A DNA stretch of 64,000 bases from Lingula anatina (taxonomy: Eukaryota > Brachiopoda > Lingulata > Lingulida > Lingulidae): NCBI RefSeq assembly GCF_001039355.2, contig NW_019775617.1, forward strand, positions 75,185-139,184, given 5' to 3'. The position numbers were made by a program, and so were the translations under genes. Shown piece after piece: positions 24,034 through 35,600 of this stretch; within the stretch, counting starts at the first letter, position 1; the number at the start of each line of letters is the position of its first letter. The notes under the pieces were generated by a model. That model was not told the origin of the DNA. It searched no databases and saw only the letters and a list, made by a program, of their open reading frames with translations.

Positions 24034-26579
24034 AAAATTTGAAAAATGTTATCTGCACAAGTATAGCACAAGTAGATCTAACTAAACTGCAATCAAATAG
24101 AGCAGCTACATGTTTACCCCTGCCAGATCATTTCATCAACCCCCTGTTGCGGAAACCACGATTGTAACATAAGAATCATTTTAAACAATAAGAAAGATAG
24201 TACTTACGTGCGCCAAAGAAAAGGGTCTGTTGTTGTCTTGAGGAATTTTCGAGGTGGTAGCAGGGGCTTGCAGCTGGTTCGAATACTGCAGTACAACAGA
24301 TTTATTTCTTGTAACTGACCGAGCAAGTCTGGCAAACTTACTCAACCCTGAAAAATATGACAGTACGTTTTGATAATTGACAAACTGTGTTAAACCTATG
24401 ATTCCTCTAAAATAGATGCAACATGTGTTTCATTAAAATCAATTAAAAAAAACTTGATTACGTTTTGCCACAGGATATCGCTTTAAAATGATCCATGGGT
24501 TCGAACATTTCCAGTTTTCTTAAAGAACACAACCAGCGCATGTTGTTATCGTTTGGCGTTCAAATTAAATTGAATTCAGTATCCAAGCTGTGTAATTTAG
24601 TCAGCGATTAATGTAAAGAAACTACTTGTCTCGGATAAATTACGATAACCACTCAAAATGAAATAACTTGCGTTTTATATGTCCCTTGACACCCATAGAT
24701 GTCATCGTGAAGGATGGTGACGTAAACACCTCATGTTCAATCAGTATTTTTTCAATTTACTTTTGTACAGAAAAGAACTAATTTCATTGCTAAGTTTCAC
24801 ATTCATTTCTATCCTTACACAAAGGCAATGAGGCGTGAACTGGTGAAAACAGCTCGTGAAAGATTGCTTTCCTTCCATACTTTTAACTGTGCTGTCGTAG
24901 AAATGTCACCACAGTTTCTATCTCCACTGCACTTACCCTTTCCGTCGTCTTCGCATATGGGTCGTTTCAAAGCAGTGATGTCCTTGAATGTCAAAAGAAA
25001 CAATACAACTTGGTCCTTTTCATTTTTGATAGGTGCCACGTGTTCCATGAGCCAAAGTGGTGTCCCTGATAGCAGTGCATGCCCCCCTTAAAGAATAAGG
25101 GAGATGGTCAAGACGTAATAAAACATGATTGATCATTTTTGTCCTTTCGCAATATAGTTGTATCTGAGAGTGACGATCTAAAGAAAAACGTTTAGAGGTC
25201 ACAGAAATAATGTTACAAATTGACTATCAAATTCAAAACACGTCATAGATTGGCAAATATTGAATTAGTTCAATAGGAAAAGGGAATTATTGTCTGAACA
25301 TTACAGAGATACCAGAAAGACGTAATTAGATTTGCAATTTTAAACTTAGTAGACCAAAGTTCGAAAAAATTGGTTCGATAGTTTCCCACATATTTTCATC
25401 GGCATCAAGAAGAACCTTACTGTTCTTTTTATAAAGCAGTATTTCCACTTGGATCTGTTCCCATTCTTCCAGAGCCGTCTGGATTTGGGTAACGGTGTCC
25501 GGGTCTGTCCGCTCACCGTGCATGAAAGCACAGTTACAGCTCTTCTGCATAACCTCCGCCCGGGTGTAGCCCGACAGTTTACAGAAACCTTCATTGCAGT
25601 AGACAATGGGGTAATCAACAATCTGAGCGTTGGCTAGGAGAAAACTGCTGTCTGTAATAAAGAAAAAAAAAAGCTTGACTACGGAGCTTTGTTAGTATCG
25701 TATTAACTTTTTTTATTTTCATTTAAGTTTTATGTTAAGGAATTTTCACCGAGGTGAAAATTATTTCTACCGCGGTGAAAATTATTTTCACCGTGGTGAA
25801 AAATAATCTACACCGCGGTGGAAAATAATTTACACCGGGGTGGAAAATAATTTTCACCGCGGTGGTAATTCCTGGCCATCTCGGCCCGGGTAATGCATAC
25901 ATGTAGGTTATACGAATCCAACATTTACCAGATGTCTGGAAAGGACTTTGATAAAGACAAGCACATGCACATGCACGCGGTTTAACCGTCTATGTGCCAA
26001 TCATCCCAGTAATCTGGAGGAAGCGGGCAGTATTCGAATAGATTAAAAATCACCGAAATGCTGCAATGTTGTACGTGGCTTTTCCCTTTATAATAACTTG
26101 TGTATTATTGGGAATATTGGTAGAAAGAAACCTTTCCGAAGAAACCGATATTACATCTATTAAGATAAGATCTAAGAAACACATCACAAATATATTTAAC
26201 GGCAGTGGCACCACGAACAGATCCACCAACCTTGTGTGTATGTAACAATAGCATGCACCGTGACGGAATCTGGCAAATGTAAGGTTCTCATTACCTATTC
26301 ATCACCCGGGCCGAGATGGCCAGGAATTACCACCGCGGTGAAAATTATTTTCCACCGCGGTGAAAATTATTTTCCACCGCGGTGAAAATTAATTCCCACC
26401 GCGGTGTAAATTATTTTCACCGCGGTGTAAATTATTTTCACCGTGGTGAAAATTATTTTCACCGCGGTGAAAATTCCATAAAATAAAACTTAAATGAAAA
26501 TAGAAAAAAGTTAATATGATACTAACAAAGCTCCGTACTTGACTGAGGCTGTATATTTGTGTGAGTTTACAAAGCTTGA

Positions 26580-26616
<37 letters not shown>

Positions 26617-29600
26617 ACAAGAAATAGAGAGAAAAAGAGTGAGATGGGTGGAAGGATGGACGGACAGACGTCGGATGACGTACAAATGAATATAGCATAT
26701 GTATCGATATACGAATCGGCCCTAGTTTGATGGACCGATGAATGGATGAGAGATAATAGGAAAGATGAAGATGGGGAACGTGACAGCAGTGTTATTGGCA
26801 GTATATGAAACAAAATCACGCTCATACAGTACGGTCGTGTGTACAAATAAGTTAGATTCAACCCGTGCTTTATATGTTTTTAACATGTGAAGCAGTAAGT
26901 TATTTCATTATTCCTGACAGAATATTCTGAGATAAACCATGACTTAAAACACAGTGAATTCACAAATGATCTGTGCGTTTAAATCTCATTGTGATTTATC
27001 ATCCAATCTCACACCAAGCAGATGCAATCAACGTTGTTTTACTTTCAGTTGCCTCGTGCTGAATGTTTTTTCTACACCTCCGCTAATCAACTGTTAATAA
27101 GTTGTCAGGCACGTCAATACTTTATATTCTGTATATTATAGATATTAATATGATTCAATGAAGCCTCTTACCGTTCATGTCTTTTAACCGCAAATAGAGC
27201 TCTTATTTCAGCAACAGTCACGTAATGCCATATATACGCTCGCACCTGGTTCTTTGTTATACAGAAACAGAGGAATATCTGCGTTCAGAATCGGTAGATA
27301 AAATGAAATCGGTTTAGGCCTAAAATGCTCAGCAGGCAAGCAAATTGATTCTTAAGTGGTTTAAATGTCTGTGCACAGGACAGGATACCAGAGATTTCCA
27401 CTGTGCCTCAGAAATGATTTTTGATGAATTAGTTTGTTGTTGTTGAGATTGATACTCCATCTTATTTTGATATTCTGTTTGAAAATTGGATAATTAAGAA
27501 AACAACAATATCAAAATCCCTGACAACGTGTTTTTTTAATATCTAAGCACAGATGCAGGCATCGAACACAATGAGACTGAAAAACACAAAAGAAATGACA
27601 ATGTGAAAGGAGTTTTGATAGAATGATATCGTTTGACGAACCTTTTGTTATATTTTGCCGTCAGCACTATAGGATTTGTAATATGGGGATTACTTTACTT
27701 GTTCTTTCAATAACAACTTATAAATAATCTCAAGGCAGAAACAAAAATTGTTTTCTAACGACAAAGGCAAATAATATTTTAAATATATTTGGTCACCTCC
27801 ATTAAAGTCACAAACCAGTTAAGTCGAATGTATTCTTGTTGACATTATTCCGGATTGTCACAAAAATAGAAATATACAAGACTAGCATTTCCGAGAAATC
27901 ATATATCATCAACTGTACAATAAGTGTGTATATCTGTCTGATCTGCCAGGCGATTATATGGATCACTTTGCGATTATATTGATCCAAGCACTCATATTTA
28001 TAAGTACCATGTGCCGCAATGACAAGGTATACAAGTATTATACCCACAGAGATCCACAAATTTATTACTTGCAAACAATTGATAGCAGTTCTACAACAAC
28101 TTAATTTCAAAGATAACTAATTCCATTAGAACCTGGTAACCGTTGTATCTGCGCGTGCGTGCGTGCGCGCCCTTGCGTGTTGGTTTAAACTGCATTTGAG
28201 TGAGTGAACATGAGTAAATGTGGTTGGTGTGGTTCTGTGCGCTACACATGACCCTCTGGGTCAACTTTGCCCCATATATCACTTTTTTTATTCTGGTAAT
28301 AAATGGTGAAATGAATATCAGCGACTTGTTTCTCTCGTACGAACCAGTGCCCTTACACTAAAGGTATTGATTATCCAAAGGATGATGCATATGTCAACGG
28401 TTTTATCATGTCAGTGAATGAGCACGTAAACGTTAAACGTCATAAACATGCTACCTTGACATGATGAGTGGCATTAATGGCGAACGCTTTTTATGTATTT
28501 ATTACTGTGGCATGAATCTCGTTTAAGTACATTCGGCGTTATGGCAGTTGTATTCTGTTTTTAAGGTCTTTGCCCGTTGTCACGGTTTTTGCCAGATATC
28601 ATATTCTTGAGACATGCTTTGCTTTAGAGATTTTTTAAAAAGATTATTTGCTAGTACCCAGGTTTTTTTTAGATCCATTGATATCGTCCAGAAAGTATTG
28701 TACACCGATGTCTTCCTTCGACATCTGCTGCAAGAAGGAATCATCTACAAACCTCCGGGGACTTACAGATTTATGGTTTGTACAACCTGATGACAGAATG
28801 CTTGATTTATTGGCAAACGTGATTTTACCAAACCCTTAACTCCAAAGGGATCTGATCTGAAGGCAAATTTAAAGCAACAATCGGACTTTGTTTGGTTCGT
28901 ACACTGGATGGTTTTAATTGATACAAAAACCGAAGTCAGTGATGCGGAAGCATTCTCCCTTGACATTTATAAATTCACGTAAAGTCTTGTTCAAATGTTC
29001 ATTCTGGTTAGGTAATTGTCATTTCACAGACCTATATTTCTGAGGGAATTGTATTTCCCGTATCATGATTTTTAAATGCTGTTTATGTTTTTCTAACACA
29101 TGTTGTTTCTTGTTATGGGGATGTTCTTGGTTATGTCTTTCTACAAACATGTGTGGTCGATTGCATTTAAATTTAGGGAGAGAAGTAATGTGTACAAATT
29201 GCAAATCGCATGCCATGCTTTTGGTATGATTGAAAAGTGCTTGGGAGAAAAATGACTTTACATGAAAGACGCATTATGTAATAACTGTAGAAAGCAATTA
29301 TTTTTCTTCTGGTAGACAAAGACCAACGAGAAACAAAGGCACATGTTTTAAAGTAATTACATTATCAACAATTTCATTAGAATAACCGAGTGAGTGTCCT
29401 TCATTTACTCTTTTTCTATGACAACAAGACGATCCAAAGGAAGATTCAATATTTACTGTAATGTTACACCAGGCAACTGGTGTGTCGGTGACGTGAGCAA
29501 GATTTTAATCAAATGAAAAAAGAAATAACTGCTGTTAATCTACACATTGGAATCGATTGCTCAAGAGAGCTGTGAATCTCTTGGGAAGGGGGGTGTCTGC

Positions 29601-32600
29601 ATTAAACGGACCGTTTGAAACATATGACTGTCATTAACATAATTCTACCGTAGGAGTTCACTGAGATCCGCAACATTAAGTCCAGTTGTCCTTCCCTACG
29701 ATATATAGATAGTGATAAAATGGAAGGGCTTGCCCTAAGAAAAAGGTAAATGTGCGCTAGCTCCCTTATAAATGTTATATGACGCATGCTGTGTGAAGAA
29801 GTAATTCCGTTTAGTTGATTGGCGGATGGTGTGTTTTTTAAGTATTGGCATCATTTCTGTTCAATTGCCTAGATTAATCTTTAATCCTAGTGATAGCATG
29901 GAACAATAACTCTATTATGTACCATTCTACTCCTTGGACGGTAAAACAATTGAGAAACTTTTTTTGCAAATCTCGCTTGTACAGTTTTCATGTTGACTAT
30001 TGCATCACGAAATCCAGTGATTTCAAGTATGGGTCGCTGAGAATTCCAGGAAATCTCAATAGCTTTTTTGAAATTCCCCAAAAGCTAAACCTAACAAAAT
30101 CGATGGATTCTTCATATCTTTGTATAACACAAGCACATCTGCTGTTTTGTTTTGGGGTACTGGGAAACCATAATTTAAAAAGACGCCACGGTTGAACAGC
30201 GACGTCCCAAAGCTCAAATACACTTTATGAGAATTCTAAGAGAGTGTTTTTCTCCTCGGGAAAATCTACTGTTTGTTTTAAGACCTGCCCAGAATACGGC
30301 GTGAAAGCGTGGCACCCTGATTTGGATTTACTAAATGGAAAGTCCAAAATTTTATCCTACCAGAAAATGTTTTTAAAATCTCTTATCTTGAGACTATACA
30401 ATTAGAAAATCAAGTATCTGTACAAAGCAGTCATAATGAACTCATAATGCTTGAAAGTGTGTGTATAGAAGGACAGGCTAAGCCATTTATTATCAAAAGT
30501 GAAAAGAACATTAGTATACCCAAAGACACAATTTTTGATCTATACTCCGAACTGCTAGATCTGCAAAAATTTATCCCTTACAAACTTTAATGTATAATCT
30601 AAGTTGATTAAAATTATTTTAGGGAAGTTGATATATTTTGATCACTGAATTAATCTTTTATGTTTTAGTGGATAATTTTATAAAGGATTTTTGTTTACTT
30701 CTGTCGCTCTTACATAGTATATATGCAATCCAAATTTTAGTTGCAAGAATAAATAGTATTATATCTCTTAATGTAATTAGAAATCTCTGCAGCGGAGGGA
30801 CTATAAAATGGGGTTACATAAGATAAATGAAAGTAGTTATAGTGCTGGCATTACTTCAACAAGCACCTTGAGGCCCCAAAATTAGAATCAAGCACATTAA
30901 ATATTCCAAAATCTTTGCCAAAATTGAGTTGTTTCTCTTTCTGACCCGGTTACGTCTGTTCTAATTATACAAATGTTCACAGAAGCCAAGCATGCACGAA
31001 CGGAACTGCTCTGCTTCAGACTCTACAAATGTTTCTTCAAGCTATTATATGTACATTTAAGGACTGCCTGTTTGTCTGTCTTATCACCAATCTATCAACA
31101 TATAGTATTTATCTGTAGTAGATTACCAGTGTATTAGCGTTGCCGTGTACGGGCGACGCTCTCATGTACAAAGAAATCAATGGGCCATTGAGGCCGTGTT
31201 TTTCTGTAACATTTCCGGAAGATATCATTGAGTTTCGACAATGGCCCCCGGAAGCATCATAAAAAACTGAGTGGATCGATCTATCTTAATCATAAATAGC
31301 TACCTGGCAGCTACCCATGCTTTGTATGTCTAGTTACCAGTAGTGGGACTAGGCACAAGAACCTCGAGTGGGTATTCTGCCATAAGAGTGTTTGCAATTG
31401 CACTAATATACAAGCATTCATAAGGGCTAAAAGTCGTTTTAGCGTACTCATTTTTGAATAACCATACACTAACAATTGCTTCTGTATACATTGATAGCTG
31501 TTTTAATAAATCCATACAATGATTTCACTCGTTGGCCTGTGGCAAGGAGAATGCACGTAAAAGGTGCCAAATAACAATACAAATAATTTGCTTGTGAAAA
31601 GCTTGCAGAAATATGTCATTCTGCTATTATGGGAAATCAAATTAATGTTGTAATGGGAAATACTGAGAAAGATACATTACACCGACTGTAAGAAGACACT
31701 ATCTCGGCCATTTGCATTGGCAGCTTGGGATAAAAATACCATATCTCGCGGGATTCTTTGATGTCCTGTAAGTGTTTTTAAAAACTAACAGTAACCCTCA
31801 GACAGACAAAAAAAAGTCCCTTGAAAACTACTCTTTTAAATCAACTTAAGTGTACTCACAGCCAGTAATACAAATCCTAATAAAAGATGAATGGGAATGC
31901 ATACACGTATTGGAGCAAATTGAATTCAGAGAGGACAGGTCTCATAGCAAAGTTTCCGTTCATCAGTCCAGGTTTCCGACGGAATAAAGGATGCTGACCC
32001 AGGTTGTGGATCGCTTAACTAGAAATTAACTTGAAGAACTGAAAATTCTAATTCCGCCCTTGTTTTATTGCGTTTCCGTTTCTGTAAGCTAATTAACAGA
32101 CCATAAGAGGTGATATATTACGGTGATAATCTTCAGTAAACCAACATTTTTCGATTAGTTATCGATTTTCACGCAATTACATGAGCCGTCCATAATTTAA
32201 GTATCGAATTAGATTGGAACTGGCTGAGAAGAGAAAAACAAACTCCTCAAGCATTTTAAGTTTGTTCTTGATATGTATTTGGGGTCGTTGTTATCAACTT
32301 TGTATTTGATTGCCCAGTGTCACTATGTACTTTACTCCCACAAACCATTACACTTTCCTGATGAGAAAATAGCAAAGATTGACAAAGAGAAAATACCATA
32401 CACTCCTCAGAAAGTGTCTTATATTGGAGTCTCAACATAGGTCTACCAAGATACTCTGTGGCGTATTGGATAACCTAATAGGGTAACAAGAGTAGCGAAG
32501 AAATTGGGCGTGTGACGTCGGAAAATCTATTTTCATATAAATTAGCGACAGTCGTAAAACCAAATCTAAGCATTATTTGGAAGCAAAAGACACGACACGT

Positions 32601-35600
32601 CGACTATTGTAATGACAACTTATTTGCTGCTGTTTTTTTTTAATTCTAGAAACCAAAGCCAAAATGAACAATAAGTCACAGCATGGTGCACGTTATAAAA
32701 ATTGGGTGGCAAATCGAATAAAAGGGCACCACGTACCTTATTTTATCAGCCTTTGCTGATCTAATTTCATTTCTTAAAACAAGTGACCAAACACATAATA
32801 AGTGTAGCTTTTTTATTGTATTCCCGAGCGTGACTCGTGCACAGATATTTCAAATACGAGTTAACCAAGGCAATTAATCATTTCCAAAGCGTATGAAAAA
32901 GTTATAATCGAACATTGTAATTCAATTAAGCTTTGTCATAATCTACGCGCAATGGAAAAGGCTAAAATGGGCAAATAAACAGTTTTAGGTTCTAAAGCTT
33001 CACAATCATTAGTTTCAAGCTTAACAATTGTCAAATTGCTTTTTCGTGTCGTTCCAAAGTTTTCATTGACGAACAATTTATCAAAGTGACATACTTAGAA
33101 CGGTTTCAGAAACCAAAAAGCAATGTAAGTAATGTAGTAAGGAAAAATCGAGCGAAGAGGCGGGATGATGAGGTTAGTTTTTTTAATATGATGTACCATG
33201 TCGGCCGTAGAATATTTTTATTAAAAGAATTTACCATTCAACAGAATAAGTTATATGCTATCTTGTGAAAGTTTTGACGTCGCTTTACGCACCTATCTTT
33301 ATTGTTTGACCACTATCAAAAACATGCTAATATAGATGACATTGAACTTATTAGCAGGATAATTCAGCGTGAAATATTTATTAAAAATAGATTAGAACCT
33401 TGCGTGACTGTAATTAATAAATATTGGCGCCTAAAGGTGTTTTTATCGTTACTGCATAAATACCTCGAAGAAATATCCGGTTGATTTCTTTCTGCTTTAA
33501 CCACACATGCATAAACTTGTGTAACAGTATCAAAAGCCCTGTCATTGTTTTAAGATGAATATATTTCATTATTATCTAATGTCATAGCACAATCTTATTT
33601 GTCACATGCAAATATTTAGGAACTAACACGTTTGGACATTGCCGTCCATTTTGAATTGGCAATCATTGTTCTTTAGATTTAAGGTAAAATACCAAAACAC
33701 GAACAAGGTCTGTAAACAACAAAAAGAGATTAAATCTACCCTGTAATTTTCGTATCGACAGCATTCCCTCTATACCTGATAAAACCTTTATTGAAAGAGA
33801 ACTGTTTATCATTCGAAGCGGTGGATTGTTTATCTATCAGTACTATGACCCTAGGAGTGTTGACACATTGGAATACCAAGTAAACCGCCTGGCCACTAAT
33901 TAATGTTCAAATTCAAGAAATTCTAACCATAATTAACACGTCATTGGAAAAGAGAAATTTGCAAAGCCGATTTGCATTTTTCCCCAATGTCGCAATTTTA
34001 ACGTCCTCGGTAAAATGATATTTGTGTAAATGCAAAGGGATTTAGTCAGTGAACACTGAAGATTTATCTTTTATTCAAAAACTGCATGTAAAGTTTTTTA
34101 CGGTTTTTGTCTAACCTTGTCTGTAACCTTAACAAGAACGTTTTCAACATCCAAACAAAGTTGACCAAATTGTATTGAATACAAATACAAGAAAAAGAGC
34201 AACAACAAGAACAGCAACGAAAACAGGGTGGCGACTCGAAGAAGAAAACAACAACAACAATAATAATAAGAACTGAATAATAAGACCGTTTTAATCAAAT
34301 GTATGTGATAGAGTATTTTGAATATCTCGATATTAATGCTGCATATGAATCTTATGGAATCAAAAATCCAGGAACTGGTTTCCAATGACTACGTCACGCC
34401 TTCTTTACCGGGTTTCCTCCAAGTCCACACTTTCATACATATAAAGGAACTGCATCGTTCCGCTACGATAGGACATGTACTAATTTTCTAGAGAAACTGA
34501 TTTTGCATTCGTAAGATAATGATTGTTTGAATATAATAAGAAAGAGATATTAGTTTTACCTTGAAGTACTGCATTTGAAGAACCAATTTCAAACAGTAAA
34601 AAAAAAAAAAAACACATTTGTGGTGATTTTCAGCTAGCATATCTTCGTTTTACATTTGCTTTAAAGGCTTATTGGTTTTATAACCACTAACATTCTCGAT
34701 TGACATATGAAAAATATTTTTATTATAATTCTTTTCTGGTGTTTGCTAGTTAATAATTTTCTGTAAAAGCAACTCGTACATAACTACACCGATGCACAGC
34801 CAACTTTGGCTTTGACCTACGATAGAACATTCTAGATACCGTTTTATGGTGCACTGCGTAGTTTCAAAACTGCGTCACTCTCGTTTTTGTACACTTTTGT
34901 TCATACAGTTTAAGGGACATAGAAATAACTGTATCTGATGAAATCAGACTTCATTTTCTCGAGGTTTTGTCAAATATTGTGCTTCATTTCATTTTATTAT
35001 AGTATTTTATATTGCTCGGACACGAGTCAGCAAAAGTGGAAAAAGCTCTTCTTGATAGAGGAACATATAAAAGTCTTAATTAGATTCGTTTGCTAAAGTC
35101 AAATTATTCACGTTGCAGTCTGACAGGCGACTTCCCCATACAGCAATATAAGGTAGACTCGCGATTCATCAATGAGAAGGAATTCCAATTGAAAACATTG
35201 AACCCGGATTATACCAATATTACTCTACTGGGTTTGAGTGACGAAATCCCTTTTACGAAAAGAGATAAATCGCCCATTGTATAAATAAAACCAAGAATCT
35301 TTTTTTTTTTTTTTTTTTTATCTAAATGAGACTTTATATGATAGCTAAAAAAGAAACATCAGTGCTGTATTATACCACTACTGAAAAAAAAAAAAAAAAC
35401 GTGAATAAGCAGTACCTACGCGGAGAAGTTTTGTTTTCGGAAAGTTCAATATTATATGGCTGAACAAAATGCCCTTTTAAAAGCAGATCCTTTATTATTT
35501 TTCACTGTGTTGTTAAAAAGGGTTTGAGTGACAAAACACCCTTTTGCTAAAACAGAAAACAGAACTTTTTTCAATATTTCGCTGTGTGCAATAGACTAAC

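Larger units (their letters stand above)
25680..26537. mobile_element. Foldback transposon with palindrome arrays, in EAG intron 1
   Basis: The left end TACGGAGCTTTGTTAGTATC is the exact inverse of the right end, and inverted similarity continues for about 210 bases per arm. Both arms consist mainly of tandem ~22-bp units around the palindrome CACCGCGGTG (six on the left, seven on the right), followed by GGCCATCTCGGCCCGGG-type sequence that also pairs. The loop is about 415 bp and has no open frame of note. CTTGAC flanks both sides (25674-25679 and 26538-26543; seven bases, CTTGACT, if the boundary T is counted). This target-site duplication shows the whole 858 bp inserted as one unit. Non-autonomous; family unknown. 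Confidence 0.88.

Noticed and set aside
26389-26685. 98-codon frame with repeated HRGEN
   Set aside because: It is a translation of the palindrome array plus a CA repeat, not a protein-coding repeat.
29040-29215. + strand Cys-rich reading (several C-x2-C pairs) that looked like a zinc-binding domain
   Set aside because: The opposite strand holds a much longer, frame-consistent coding-like stretch over the same bases.
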